From contig CALLBH010000148.1 of NCBI GenBank assembly GCA_938001945.1, positions 1-39,653 of the forward strand: a stretch of 39,653 nt of DNA. The letters run 5' to 3'. Below are positions 24,112 to 33,506 of the stretch, one piece after another. Each line of letters opens with the position of its first letter. Position 1 is the first letter of the stretch. This DNA comes from an uncultured Robiginitomaculum sp. (GTDB taxonomy: Bacteria; Pseudomonadota; Alphaproteobacteria; Caulobacterales; Maricaulaceae). The translations under genes and the position numbers were made by a program. The notes under the pieces are model-generated. The model ran no database searches, had not been told where the DNA came from, and saw only the letters and a program-made list of their open reading frames with translations.

Positions 24112-25878
24112 ATGCTTCGCCCCTTTATTATTGCTTTTTCTCTTTGCCTCCTCAGCGCTCCGGCGATTGCCCAAGACGATGCCAGCGCTGAATTACTCGA
24201 TAGCCTCATTGCCGATATGCGCGAGGCAAGCTTAGCCAGTGACCCCATTAGCGCCGGTTTTGAGGGCGACACAGAGGCCCGCCGCCGCCTGCCGGATGTG
24301 TCCCCCGATGCAGGCCGCAAAATCTCGCAAGCCGATGCTACATTCCGTTCGCGGCTGGAGTCTATTCCAACGGTGACACTGTCTGATGATGACAAATTAA
24401 ATCATGCTTTGGTGGGCTGGACGCTTTCCCAAAAAGAGCTGATCGGGCCAATCGACAATTCCCGTATTCCGTTCACCAATGATAGCGGGTTTTACAATTC
24501 AATTTCCTACACCGTGCGCAATACGCGTTTCGATAGCGCGCAGGATTATTACGACTATATGGCGCGCCTCAAAGATATGCCGCGCTTCTTTGGGCAACAT
24601 ATGGCCAATATGCGCCGCGGTATTTCCGCCGGCTACACTGCGCCGGCGGAGATTATGCCCGGCGTCGTGACCGGCATTCGCAACATGACCGAAGTCAGCG
24701 CGCAGGAGCATCCGCTTGCCGCGCCGTTCCTGAACGTCAATGCGCGCATTGACGAGATCGAGCGTGCCAAGATCAAAGCGGAAGGCCTAGCCGTAGTTAG
24801 CAAATCAGTGCTTCCGACCTATCAAACGCTGCTGACATTCATGGAAAATGAATATGTGCCTGCGGCGCGCCCCGGCATCGGTCTGTCGACAACACCCGGC
24901 GGACGTGAAAATTATGCCCGCCTCGTCAAATATTATACGACACTAGATATTACGCCCGAAGAAGTTCACCAAATCGGCCTATCAGAGGTCGCCCGCATTC
25001 GCGGCGAGATGGACGCCATTATTGCCGATGTGGGATTTGAAGGCAGCTTTGCTGATTTCCTCAATTTCCTGCGGACAGACCCGCAATTCTACGCAAGCTC
25101 GCGTGAGGACCTCCTCAAAGAAGCCGCCTTTATCGCCAAACGCGCGGACGGTAAAATGCCGGAATTTTTCGGTACGCTCCCGCGCCTGTCATATGGCGTT
25201 ATTCCGGTCCCGCAAGAGATTGAGCAAAACTACACGACGGGCCGTTATTTTGGCGGCAACGCCAAACAAGGCAAAGCCGGTAATTATGTCGTCAATACTT
25301 ATGACTTAAAACAGCGCCCGCTTTATAACCTCCCTGCACTTACGCTGCATGAGGGCGTACCGGGTCATCATCACCAAATCTCACTGGCCGCCGAACAAGA
25401 AGACGTTCCGGAGTTTCGTCAGAATCTGTACCCGCACGCCTTTGGCGAAGGCTGGGGCCTCTACACTGAAAAGCTCGGTGTAGAGATGGGGATATACCGC
25501 ACGCCCTATGAGAACTTTGGCCGCCTGACCTATGAGATGTGGCGCGCCTGCCGGCTCGTTATGGATACGGGCATGCATTATATGGGTTGGAGCCGTGAGC
25601 AAGCCGAAGCCTGCCTCCTCGAGAACAGCGCGCTTTCAACGCATAATGTCAAAACGGAAACGGACCGCTATATTGCATGGCCCGGACAAGCGCTGGCCTA
25701 TAAAATGGGCGAGCTAAAAATCCTCGAGCTGCGCAAGCGCGCCGAAGACAGCTTGGGTGATAAATTCGACATTCGCCGTTTCCACGACGCCGTCCTCGTC
25801 GACGGAGCTGTACCGCTCGGCATCTTAGAGACGCGTATTGATGATTGGATTGCCGCTGAATTGGCAGCTGAGGACTAG
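24112..25878 (+). CDS. DUF885 family predicted zinc metallopeptidase
   Basis: ATG 24112 is chosen for its AAAGG site and signal peptide (MLRPFIIAFSLCLLSAPAIA). The 588-residue protein belongs to DUF885, a family with an HExxxGHH-like site: here His413-Glu414 in HEGVPGHHHQ, with GWGLYTEKLG downstream as a probable third-ligand region. The family is thought to be zinc-dependent peptidase-like (M32/M3-related fold). Secretion to the periplasm is indicated. Its stop codon shares the four bases CTAG with the stop of the converging cpaF gene. Substrate unknown. Confidence 0.87.
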   Translation: MLRPFIIAFSLCLLSAPAIAQDDASAELLDSLIADMREASLASDPISAGFEGDTEARRRLPDVSPDAGRKISQADATFRSRLESIPTVTLSDDDKLNHALVGWTLSQKELIGPIDNSRIPFTNDSGFYNSISYTVRNTRFDSAQDYYDYMARLKDMPRFFGQHMANMRRGISAGYTAPAEIMPGVVTGIRNMTEVSAQEHPLAAPFLNVNARIDEIERAKIKAEGLAVVSKSVLPTYQTLLTFMENEYVPAARPGIGLSTTPGGRENYARLVKYYTTLDITPEEVHQIGLSEVARIRGEMDAIIADVGFEGSFADFLNFLRTDPQFYASSREDLLKEAAFIAKRADGKMPEFFGTLPRLSYGVIPVPQEIEQNYTTGRYFGGNAKQGKAGNYVVNTYDLKQRPLYNLPALTLHEGVPGHHHQISLAAEQEDVPEFRQNLYPHAFGEGWGLYTEKLGVEMGIYRTPYENFGRLTYEMWRACRLVMDTGMHYMGWSREQAEACLLENSALSTHNVKTETDRYIAWPGQALAYKMGELKILELRKRAEDSLGDKFDIRRFHDAVLVDGAVPLGILETRIDDWIAAELAAED

Positions 25879-27350
25879 GCTCGCTTCGCCGCCTGATTTT
25901 CCGGTCGCGCTTCGAGCGCTCCGGCTTCTTCGAGGGCTTTGGTCAATCTATCGCCCAAACCGAAATAGGCGGCCTTGTCATAGAATTTAGGCTTTGCAAT
26001 TCCGGTCGACGCAAAGCGGCCCGTTAAATTTCCACGTTTATCCTCGCCTGTAATTTCATGACGCAGCAAGTCTTGCGTGATGATGATATCCCCATTCATG
26101 CCGATGACTTCGGTGATATGGGTGATACGGCGTGACCCATCGCGAAGGCGAGAGGTTTGAACGATTATGTCGACGCTGCCCGCAATCATTTCGCGGACCG
26201 TCAATATCGGCAAGGCGGCCGTCCCCATCGTAATCATCGTTTCGATGCGGCTTACGGCGTCGCGCGGCGTATTCGCGTGAAGCGTACCCATAGAGCCATC
26301 GTGGCCCGTGTTCATGGCCTGCAACAGATCAAGGGCTTCGGGACCACGTACCTCGCCTACAATGATGCGCTCGGGGCGCATGCGCAGACAATTTTTCATA
26401 AGCGCCGTCATATTCACCCCGCCCTTGCCCTCAATATTGGGTGGACGCGTTTCTAGGCTTACGACATGGGGCTGTTGAAGCTGGAGTTCGGCGGCATCCT
26501 CGAGCGTAATGATACGCTCTCGCCGATCAAAGAACGCCGTCATGCAATTGAGCAAAGTCGTCTTACCCGAGCCTGTACCGCCGCTCACAATGACATTGCA
26601 CTGGCTGGCCGCGATAATGGCGAGCAGCTTTGCGCCGGCAGGACTTATGGAGCCAAAATCAACAAGGTCTCGCAGGCGCAGGCGATCTTTCTTAAATTTA
26701 CGAATGGTGAGCGTCGGCCCTTTAAGCGCCAAAGGCGGCAAAATTACATTGACCCGGCTACCATCGAGCAAGCGCGCATCACATACGGGATTAGAGCTAT
26801 CGACGTGACGTCCAACCTGCGAGACGATACGTTTACAAGTTGCGAGCAAATGCTCGTCATCGCGGAATTGCACATCCGTTTTTTCGACCACGCCTCCGAC
26901 TTCGATGAAAATATTCTTGGGGCCATTGACCATGATGTCGCCAATATCTTGGCGCGCAAGCAAAGGCTCGAGCGGGCCAAAACCAAATAATTCATCACAG
27001 ATTTCAGTCGCAATGCGGCTCTGTTCTGCAGTGGACAGACGAAGCTTTTTAAGCGTGATGATCTCGTGAATAACCTTCGCCATTTCGCGGCGCGCTTTGG
27101 TTTGATCCATGTCCGAAACGGCGGAAATATCCACGGTTTCAAACAAGGCCGCCAGCATAGATTTTTTGGCTTGGATATAAGCTTCTGTTGCGGGCGGCGC
27201 GACAGGAACTTCGCGCAGATCGCTCGCTGTTGGCGCGCGTCCTAGCTTTTCACTATGCTCAAACACATTCCGCGTCGAGGCTTTGCGCGGCAAACGCTGA
27301 ACAGCCGTTGGCGCGCCCATCCGCCTGTCATTGTCATTGCCAAATAGCAT
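25875..27350 (-). CDS. cpaF: CpaF/TadA-type secretion ATPase
   Basis: The 491-residue protein is a type II/IV secretion-family ATPase of the CpaF/TadA class. Walker A is GGTGSGKT at 257-264, with the Walker B region [20 protein letters not shown] near 334-353 and the His box [20 protein letters not shown] after it. In Caulobacter, CpaF powers Flp/Tad pilus assembly in the cytoplasm under the inner membrane. No other cpa/tad gene is in the window, so this copy is separated from its usual cluster or is an orphan. The N-terminus (1-60) is variable linker. Confidence 0.9.
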   Translation of the reverse strand: MLFGNDNDRRMGAPTAVQRLPRKASTRNVFEHSEKLGRAPTASDLREVPVAPPATEAYIQAKKSMLAALFETVDISAVSDMDQTKARREMAKVIHEIITLKKLRLSTAEQSRIATEICDELFGFGPLEPLLARQDIGDIMVNGPKNIFIEVGGVVEKTDVQFRDDEHLLATCKRIVSQVGRHVDSSNPVCDARLLDGSRVNVILPPLALKGPTLTIRKFKKDRLRLRDLVDFGSISPAGAKLLAIIAASQCNVIVSGGTGSGKTTLLNCMTAFFDRRERIITLEDAAELQLQQPHVVSLETRPPNIEGKGGVNMTALMKNCLRMRPERIIVGEVRGPEALDLLQAMNTGHDGSMGTLHANTPRDAVSRIETMITMGTAALPILTVREMIAGSVDIIVQTSRLRDGSRRITHITEVIGMNGDIIITQDLLRHEITGEDKRGNLTGRFASTGIAKPKFYDKAAYFGLGDRLTKALEEAGALEARPENQAAKRA

Positions 27351-27492
27351 TACCGATTACCCTATACCCCACATGCGGCACACAATGTGCCCATGCGAGA
27401 GCATATGGAGCAAACAGTGGAAAGATGGCGCTAAAGAACGCGGTAAAGAAGTGGTAAATATTTAGACACTTATCGTTTATCGATAATTTTTA

Positions 27493-27521
27493 TTGACTTA
27501 TTTACGCGTCATCCTTATTGA
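27493..27521 (+). promoter_or_regulatory. Candidate promoter of the DUF2807 gene
   Basis: TTGACT (27493-27498) and TATTGA (27516-27521) are 17 bases apart in an AT-rich stretch 31 bases before the start codon. Nearby GTTTATCGATA (from 27475) and TATTGATAAAC form an imperfect inverted repeat around it, a possible operator. Confidence 0.35.
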
Positions 27522-27551
27522 TAAACAATAATAACAATGAGAGAGACCCCC

Positions 27552-28229
27552 ATGACACGCACATCCCCCTACATCTTAAGCGCCGCAATCTTATCTGCTG
27601 CGCTCTTCGCTGCGCCGCTAGCCGCCCATGATAAATCCCATAGCGACGAACCGCAGATCACAGAAACGCACGATCTATCCGGTTTCTCGAAAATTCGAAT
27701 TGACGGTGTTTATTTGGTCAATGTCACGCAAGGAGATTCATTTTCTGTCACGACGTCAGGCGACGAGAAAGAAATGAAAAAGAGTAAAGTCGAGCTAAAC
27801 GGAGATACGCTTGTTTTAGGATCAAAAAAGAAAACATGGTCGGGCAATAAGGGCGAGCGTCACGGCATTACCACGACGATTACCCTGCCAATCCTAGAGG
27901 CGATTTCAATTAATGGCGTAAGCGAGTTTACAGGCGACAACCTTAATTTAGGGGATTTGGACCTGAACGTGAACGGCGTGGCCGACATGACCCTGTCGGG
28001 AACATGTGATGATTTAACCGCAAGCATTAACGGCGTTGGGGATATCGACCTCAAAGGCCTTGAATGCGAAACAGGCGACCTGTCGGTCAATGGCGCAGGC
28101 GAAATGAGCGCCTTTACGTCCAAATCCGTAAAAGCGCGCGTCAACGGCGTCGGGGAGATGAAAATTTACGGCGATCCCCAAGATGTCGATAAAAAGAAAA
28201 CGTGGCTCGGCAGCATTACATTGAAGTAG
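27552..28229 (+). CDS. DUF2807 (putative adhesin head, GIN domain) secreted protein
   Basis: ATG 27552 follows GAGAGA and gives a 225-residue protein with a signal peptide (MTRTSPYILSAAILSAALFA, cleavage near PLAAH). The mature part is a right-handed beta-solenoid-like DUF2807 domain, with repeats built on the motif xxINGVxx: SINGVSEFTG, NVNGVADMTL, SINGVGDIDL, SVNGAGEMSA, RVNGVGEMKI. The family is widespread in envelope proteins and called 'head GIN domain' from adhesin architecture, but its function is unclear. It stands alone and is followed by a 12-base inverted repeat. Confidence 0.85.
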   Translation: MTRTSPYILSAAILSAALFAAPLAAHDKSHSDEPQITETHDLSGFSKIRIDGVYLVNVTQGDSFSVTTSGDEKEMKKSKVELNGDTLVLGSKKKTWSGNKGERHGITTTITLPILEAISINGVSEFTGDNLNLGDLDLNVNGVADMTLSGTCDDLTASINGVGDIDLKGLECETGDLSVNGAGEMSAFTSKSVKARVNGVGEMKIYGDPQDVDKKKTWLGSITLK

Positions 28230-28262
28230 CCGCCATGGCTGCACGACCGACACCGTGAATTG

Positions 28263-28305
28263 ATTTACCCCGCAACATAGTGCAGTCTGCGCCTGCGGGG
28301 TAAAT
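28263..28305. repeat. Perfect 12-base inverted repeat before the DUF4197 gene
   Basis: ATTTACCCCGCA (28263-28274) and TGCGGGGTAAAT (28294-28305) are exact inverse complements with a 19-base loop. It ends 14 bases before ATG 28320, next to the AAGGA ribosome site. No T run follows, so an operator or mRNA leader structure is as likely as a terminator of the DUF2807 gene. Confidence 0.6.
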
Positions 28306-28319
28306 GAAGGAAAAATACG

Positions 28320-29060
28320 ATGTCAAAACTAGATCGACGCCTTATGATTGCAGGGCTTTTGAGCCTGCCCCTAAGCGCCACGACAGCCCAAGCCCAGAGC
28401 TTTGATTTAAACGATTTATTCAAAAGCAAAGCGCAAAACTTTTCACTCTCCAATACACAGGCGTCTGATGGCATTCGCGCCGCATTGGAAAAAGGCATCA
28501 CCACAGCGGTGCAAACCGTAGGCCGCGCAGGCGGTTACGCCAACGACTCTGATATCCGCATTCCACTTCCCAAAAATCTGCAATCTGTGCAGCGTTCACT
28601 GCGCATGGTCGGCATGTCCAATATGGTCGATGAACTCGAAGGCGCGCTCAATAGCGGGGCCGAGAAAGCCGCGCCGCTTGCGCTGGATATTTTCCTTGAT
28701 GTGATTATGAATATGAGCGTCACAGATGCCGTTGGCCTTGTTCAAGGCTCCGGTAATGCCGCGACAAATTATCTAAAATCGCAAGCCATGCCCAAGCTCG
28801 TCAAAGCCTTTACGCCTGTTATTAGCGGCGCGCTCTCGCAAACGGGCGCCTATGGCATGATTGATAATATTTCCGGACAGCTCTCTAGCATCCCGTTTAC
28901 GCGTGGATTGGCGGGCGATGCCAAAGAGACCCTCACGGAGCAAGGCGTCGAAGGCGGCCTGAACGGTCTGTTCCATTATGTCGGCAAACAAGAAGCCCAA
29001 ATCCGCAATAACCCTGCAGCGCGCTCTAGCGACATTCTGCGCAGCGTTTTTGGCGGTTAA
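28320..29060 (+). CDS. DUF4197 protein, secreted copy
   Basis: The 246-residue protein has a signal peptide (MSKLDRRLMIAGLLSLPLSA, cleavage near AQAQS) and one DUF4197 domain over most of its length, mainly helical, with hallmark segments GIRAALEKGITTAVQTVGR and GLNGLFHYVGKQEAQIRNNP. DUF4197 has no known function. The next gene is a close tandem paralog, 21 bases downstream. A perfect inverted repeat lies in its leader. Confidence 0.85.
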   Translation: MSKLDRRLMIAGLLSLPLSATTAQAQSFDLNDLFKSKAQNFSLSNTQASDGIRAALEKGITTAVQTVGRAGGYANDSDIRIPLPKNLQSVQRSLRMVGMSNMVDELEGALNSGAEKAAPLALDIFLDVIMNMSVTDAVGLVQGSGNAATNYLKSQAMPKLVKAFTPVISGALSQTGAYGMIDNISGQLSSIPFTRGLAGDAKETLTEQGVEGGLNGLFHYVGKQEAQIRNNPAARSSDILRSVFGG

Positions 29061-29081
29061 GGTCAATTCGGAGGTAATCTT

Positions 29082-29831
29082 GTGACACATAAATTAGATA
29101 GACGCGCCATTTTGGCGGCGCTTGCTGCGCTCCCTTTGACCGCATGCGAAACCCTTGATCCTAATGTCATCGATGGCATTATTCGCGGCACAGGCGGCGG
29201 CGGATTTGGTTTGTCCCAAGCGGACGCTGCGAGCGGCATTCGCGCAGCGCTGAATAAGGGCATTACAACGGCTGTTCAAACGGTGGGCCGCGATGGTGGA
29301 TATTTTAATGACGGACAAATCCGCATTCCTCTGCCCAATACGCTTCAAGACGCGCAGCAAACTTTGCGTCAATTCGGCCTGTCAGGACTGCTTGATGAAA
29401 TCGAGGTGCAGCTTAATCGCGGGGCAGAGAAAGCCGCGCCGCTGGCTCGTGATTTATTTGTTGATGTCATTTCCGGCGTGACGATTACGGACGCGATCAA
29501 TATTGTGCGCGGCGCAGACAATGCGGCGACGCAATATTTGGCCGACAGAACCCTGCCCCGTCTGACTGATATGTTCACGCCAATCATAGACCAAGCCCTG
29601 GCGGGAACAGGCGCATATCAACTCGTAGATAATTTAACGTCTCAATTACGCCAAGTCCCCTTTGCCCCGCAGCTTGCGGCGGATGCCAAAACGGATCTCA
29701 CCCGCAAAGGCGTTGAAGGCGGTCTGGGCGGGCTCTTTCACTATATCGGAAAACAAGAAGCCGCGATCCGCGCGAACCCGGCTGAACGCACAAGCGAAAT
29801 CCTACAGCGCGTCTTTGGAGCATATGTATAA
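29082..29831 (+). CDS. DUF4197 protein, lipoprotein copy
   Basis: The start is GTG 29082 with a strong GGAGGT site. The 249-residue protein differs from its neighbour by a lipobox (LPLTAC, Cys at about 22), so it is probably membrane-anchored while the first copy is soluble. The domain is DUF4197 with ASGIRAALNKGITTAVQTVG and GGLGGLFHYIGKQEAAIRAN. The pair shares about half its residues by eye. It overlaps the next gene by one base (TAATG), so the lipoprotein and the esterase are co-translated. Confidence 0.85.
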   Translation: MTHKLDRRAILAALAALPLTACETLDPNVIDGIIRGTGGGGFGLSQADAASGIRAALNKGITTAVQTVGRDGGYFNDGQIRIPLPNTLQDAQQTLRQFGLSGLLDEIEVQLNRGAEKAAPLARDLFVDVISGVTITDAINIVRGADNAATQYLADRTLPRLTDMFTPIIDQALAGTGAYQLVDNLTSQLRQVPFAPQLAADAKTDLTRKGVEGGLGGLFHYIGKQEAAIRANPAERTSEILQRVFGAYV

Positions 29832-31123
29832 TGAAAAAAATTCTGGCCGGCGCCGCGAGCGCAATTTTACTGACCGCCTGTAGCGCGGCTGAAAACTCGC
29901 AAGACGAGGCTATGCCAGAAAGCACATTTGATACAGCCATTATGGACGGCGTTCTGAAAAATGCCGTCGACACAGGACAAACCAAAGGCGTGTCCGCTGT
30001 GGTTTATGAAGACGGCGTAAAAGTTTACCAAGGCGCCTTCGGTTTGCGCGATGCTGAGAACAACCTACCCGTCAATGAAGACACGGTATTTCGCATTTAC
30101 TCCATGACCAAGCCGATCACATCGACGATCATCATGCAGATGGTTGAAGAAGGCAAAATCAAGCTCAGCGATCCTGCCTCAAAATACATTCCGCAAATCG
30201 GCCAAATGATGGCCTTTGAAGGCATGAGTGAAGACGGCATGCCCAAATTTGCACCCCAAGCCCGCCCGATTACGGTCGAAGATTTAATGCTCCACACATC
30301 AGGCATTGGTTACGGCATTTTTGGTGATATTACGCCGCTCGCCACGATGTATAAAAATGCAGGCCTTTTTAATCCCGACGAAACCATGGCGCAGATGATG
30401 GACAAGCTTCCTGCCCTGCCCCTGATGGCGCAGCCCGGTGAGATTTGGTATTATGGGTATAATATCGATGTGCTTGGCCGTATCGCCGAGACTGTCGACG
30501 GCAAACCACTCGGGGAGGTCATGCAAACCCGCATCTTTGACCCGCTCGGCATGACCAAGACTGGTTTTACTGTCCCAGAGGGCGAAGCGAGCAATTTTGC
30601 CAGCAATTATATGATGACGCCGGATGGATTAGTTCTCGCCGAAGCCGCGCAAGGCAGCCCGTTTCAAACGAAGAACGCCTATCAGTCCGGCGGCGGCGGT
30701 CTTGTCTCGACGCTTGGCGACTATGCCAAATATGGTCAAGCTATGGCCAATGGCGGAGAACTTGACGGCGTGCGCATCCTGAAGGCTGAAACAGTCAAAT
30801 TGATGATGACGAACCATTTGGACGATAGCGTCACATACGCTTTTCCTTGGGATCAAGGCGGCGCTATTCGTTTTGGCTATGGCGGCTCTGTCGCGGTAAA
30901 TGCGAGCGAAGCGCTGACCTGCAAAACAGGCATAGCCAATGGTCAATGGGGCTGGGGCGGCGCGGCGCGCACAGATTTCTTTATCGACCCAGATGCGGGC
31001 TCTATGGGCATCATCATGATGCAGCAATTCGAAGAGCCTGAAACACGGCTTCACGCTGACTTCCGCCGCACAGTTTGGATGCAAACCCGCAACACGAACA
31101 AAGCGTGGTGCGCCGAAGAATAG
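29831..31123 (+). CDS. Serine beta-lactamase-like / family VIII esterase, lipoprotein
   Basis: The 430-residue protein has a lipobox (ILLTAC, Cys17) and a beta-lactamase/penicillin-binding fold. Ser91-Lys94 lie in SMTKPIT (SxxK motif). Tyr208 in WYYGYNIDVLGR takes the place of the second-motif Tyr. The layout is that of class C-related family VIII esterases such as EstB rather than true antibiotic-degrading enzymes. It probably acts on small esters in the envelope. It overlaps the DUF4197 lipoprotein gene, which hints at a common role. Confidence 0.87.
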   Translation: MKKILAGAASAILLTACSAAENSQDEAMPESTFDTAIMDGVLKNAVDTGQTKGVSAVVYEDGVKVYQGAFGLRDAENNLPVNEDTVFRIYSMTKPITSTIIMQMVEEGKIKLSDPASKYIPQIGQMMAFEGMSEDGMPKFAPQARPITVEDLMLHTSGIGYGIFGDITPLATMYKNAGLFNPDETMAQMMDKLPALPLMAQPGEIWYYGYNIDVLGRIAETVDGKPLGEVMQTRIFDPLGMTKTGFTVPEGEASNFASNYMMTPDGLVLAEAAQGSPFQTKNAYQSGGGGLVSTLGDYAKYGQAMANGGELDGVRILKAETVKLMMTNHLDDSVTYAFPWDQGGAIRFGYGGSVAVNASEALTCKTGIANGQWGWGGAARTDFFIDPDAGSMGIIMMQQFEEPETRLHADFRRTVWMQTRNTNKAWCAEE

Positions 31124-31132
31124 CTTATAAAT

Positions 31133-31154
31133 GGACGTCGCCTAGGCGGCGTCC
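31133..31154. terminator. Possible bidirectional hairpin between converging genes
   Basis: GGACGTCGCC and GGCGGCGTCC pair over 10 bases with one T-G pair around TA. It covers the last codons of the acyltransferase gene and follows the esterase gene. T runs are weak on both sides. Confidence 0.4.
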
Positions 31155-32260
31155 GTCATTTTGCCGCCGCCGCGTTTGACGATATGCGCGCCGAACTTCT
31201 TGCGCAAAACGAGGAACGGTTTTTCGACGATATAGTAGCTAAAGGCCGCGAGCGCGAAGCTGGCGATAACAGCCACAATGCGGCTGGTCCAGTTCTCGCC
31301 ATTTATGCGGTAGGCAACATCCAGAAGCGGGACGTGCCACAAATATAGCGCGTAACTCACCATCCCAACCCACGCCAGCGGCTTCCATTCGAGTATTGGA
31401 AAGGCGAAGCGCACGGGTTTATAGAAATATAGATTCAGGAACAATGTGAACAAGGCCACGCCTTGGAGGTTGTAGCGCGTCGTGTAGCGGAACGCGTCAT
31501 CCCGAACCAGAAAGCTGACGAGTATAGCGCCCAGCGCAATTACGATAGGCACGATCCCAATCATCCATTTCAGGCGTGCTTCACTGCCAAAAATATGTAG
31601 CAATACAGATAATAAACAGCCCCACGCAATGCTGTCGAGGCGCGTATCTGTCATCATATAATTATAATCAAATTGCGCCAAATCCGTTGCGTAATAAATC
31701 GTCAAACGCCAGATTGCAGCGGCAATAATCACGGCGAAAAGTCCCCAAGCTGCGCGCTTCCACTTCCCGCCCATAAACACCATAAAGAGCGGAAACATCA
31801 GGTAAAAATGCTCTTCTACCGCTAGTGACCACAAATGCGTCCATGGCATGAACGGTAGCTCGCCCCCTACGCGCGCGCTAACTTGGTAAATATTGGTGCC
31901 ATAAAATACGGCCGCGAGGAATTCGAGTATCTTTGGCCCGCCCCAGCCAACGAGCATGTATATTGCCGTTGTCGCGAACACCATAAAGAGCAGCGCGGGG
32001 TAAAGCCGCACAAAGCGGCGGATGTAAAAATCTTTGAGCCCAATACGGCCCTTTTTCTCATGCTCAGCGATCAACAACCGCGTGATAAGAAAGCCTGAGA
32101 TGAAAAAGAAAACCGTCACGCCGAAACCGCCCGGGACGATATGCTCGAAGCCCATATGGGCGACAAGAACAATCAATACAGATATCGCCCGAAGGCCGTC
32201 CAGGCCCGGGATAAATCCATATTGGGCCGCCGCCGGCAATGGGGAATTCACCACATTCAT
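31142..32260 (-). CDS. Acyltransferase 3 (OafA-like) membrane protein
   Basis: The 372-residue protein has about ten membrane helices and the acyltransferase-3 signature: GLDGLRAISVLIVLVAHMGF (residues 19-38) with the His of the family, GGFGVTVFFFISGFLITRLL (44-63), then FYIRRFVRLYPALLF (83-97). Such proteins move acyl groups, often acetyl, onto sugars of LPS, exopolysaccharide or antibiotics at the inner membrane. No adjacent sugar gene names the target. Confidence 0.88.
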   Translation of the reverse strand: MNVVNSPLPAAAQYGFIPGLDGLRAISVLIVLVAHMGFEHIVPGGFGVTVFFFISGFLITRLLIAEHEKKGRIGLKDFYIRRFVRLYPALLFMVFATTAIYMLVGWGGPKILEFLAAVFYGTNIYQVSARVGGELPFMPWTHLWSLAVEEHFYLMFPLFMVFMGGKWKRAAWGLFAVIIAAAIWRLTIYYATDLAQFDYNYMMTDTRLDSIAWGCLLSVLLHIFGSEARLKWMIGIVPIVIALGAILVSFLVRDDAFRYTTRYNLQGVALFTLFLNLYFYKPVRFAFPILEWKPLAWVGMVSYALYLWHVPLLDVAYRINGENWTSRIVAVIASFALAAFSYYIVEKPFLVLRKKFGAHIVKRGGGKMTDAA

Positions 32261-32300
32261 GGCGAGACATTAGCACAAAGGTGTTAAAGCCCTCTTAGGG

Positions 32301-32861
32301 TTAAATCTTCTCGGTAATTTTGATCGCGGCCTTACAGCCCGCCGTAATCACAGCCGATAAGACCGGATATCCAATCGCCTCTTTCGCGCCCTCTTCAACG
32401 GCCAAGTCGCGGTGGGCAAGCTCGTCCTCGCGAAATTGGGCAAATGTCGCCGACAACTCAGGCTCGCTATCTTTAAGCTCTTCCACCTGATCGCCGTAAT
32501 GCTGTTCAATCACAGTTTCTACGGCTTCTGTGCAGGCATGAGCCGCTTTTTCGCCCATCAGCGCCGTGACGACACCGAGGCCGTAGCCGGCAACATTCCA
32601 AATCGGAGTCATGACCGTGGGGCGTACATCCCGCTCTACGAGAAGCGCGTCAAAAGCATCCAAATGCTTTTGCTCTTCTTCTTCCATGTGGGCGAGCTGT
32701 TTGGCGATATTACGCGTCTTAGGGCTACGAGAGAACACGGCTTGCTGACCTTTATAGATCGCGACCGCGCCATATTCGCCTGCATGATCAACACGCAAAA
32801 TTTCACCGATGCGCGCCTTAGATACGCCAGGGCGAGGAGGACGGTGTTTGGTATTGCTCAT
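32301..32861 (-). CDS. coq7: Demethoxyubiquinone hydroxylase (COQ7 family)
   Basis: ATG 32861 overlaps the dsbB stop by four bases (ATGA). The 186-residue protein holds the carboxylate-bridged diiron site of COQ7: Glu29 (DHAGEYGA), Glu63 and His66 (EEQKHL), Glu112 (ACTEAVE), Glu147 and His150 (DELAHRD). It hydroxylates demethoxyubiquinone in aerobic ubiquinone synthesis at the inner membrane. Alphaproteobacteria use COQ7 in place of UbiF. It is co-translated with dsbB, linking quinone supply to a quinone-using disulfide enzyme. Confidence 0.95.
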   Translation of the reverse strand: MSNTKHRPPRPGVSKARIGEILRVDHAGEYGAVAIYKGQQAVFSRSPKTRNIAKQLAHMEEEEQKHLDAFDALLVERDVRPTVMTPIWNVAGYGLGVVTALMGEKAAHACTEAVETVIEQHYGDQVEELKDSEPELSATFAQFREDELAHRDLAVEEGAKEAIGYPVLSAVITAGCKAAIKITEKI

Positions 32862-33364
32862 AGCTGTTTTCCTTTTATCGCTACACCAAAAGAGATGAGC
32901 GCGGCGATGGCAGAAATCAAGGCGTTCCATCCCGCCATAGACAAACCAAACATCGACCAGAGCACATCAGAGCACTGCACGATTTCCATTGGCCCGCCAA
33001 GCGAGTCCATCAAGCTCTTACCCCCAAGACCTTCATCGGCGCTGACCGCGCATGCGGCAGGACCTTCCCACCATCCAAATTCAACGCCAACATGTTTGAA
33101 AGCAAAGAAAAACGAAATTACGAAAGCCAGGCCAATCAAAACATTAAGCCCGCGTAGCCATGTCCGGCCATCAACAATCAAACTGACCATCACCGTCAAA
33201 CCCGCAACGCCCAAGACGCCTTTATGCGCGTGGCGCTGCCAATAACACATGATACACGGATCCAGACCGCCAATATATTGGAAGGCATAGGCCCCCATAA
33301 GAAGCGCGCCTGAAATACACAGCGCGGCAATAGGCCAGATGCGTAATGTAAAGAGTTTTGACAT
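32858..33364 (-). CDS. dsbB: Disulfide bond formation protein DsbB
   Basis: The 168-residue protein has four membrane helices and both DsbB cysteine pairs: Cys37 and Cys40 in CIMCYWQRH, and Cys105 and Cys131 in the second periplasmic loop. DsbB re-oxidises DsbA and passes electrons to ubiquinone. The start is ATG 33364, with AGAAG better spaced than for the adjacent ATG 33367. It is the first gene of a dsbB-coq7 unit and divergent from the RodZ-like gene. Confidence 0.92.
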   Translation of the reverse strand: MSKLFTLRIWPIAALCISGALLMGAYAFQYIGGLDPCIMCYWQRHAHKGVLGVAGLTVMVSLIVDGRTWLRGLNVLIGLAFVISFFFAFKHVGVEFGWWEGPAACAVSADEGLGGKSLMDSLGGPMEIVQCSDVLWSMFGLSMAGWNALISAIAALISFGVAIKGKQL

Positions 33365-33506
33365 CATTTGCTTCTATTACATCAAACAGCGCTGCAAAAC
33401 GTGACAAATTCATCAGAATTTGGAAAATTAACCAAAAAACGTCATTTTATTAGGCGTTTATTCAGCTGTTAACCTTTAAAACACTTATGGATTATGCCAA
33501 AAGACC

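Noticed and set aside
26466-26990. A 174-codon plus-strand frame
   Set aside because: It lies antisense within cpaF, which has intact Walker motifs.
29831-31123. Antibiotic-resistance beta-lactamase
   Set aside because: Motifs fit family VIII esterase-like serine hydrolases better than known resistance enzymes, and the gene sits in a DUF4197 operon.
32412-33245. A 277-codon open frame on the plus strand
   Set aside because: It runs antisense to coq7 and dsbB, whose motifs and overlaps are clear; its translation has no recognisable domain.
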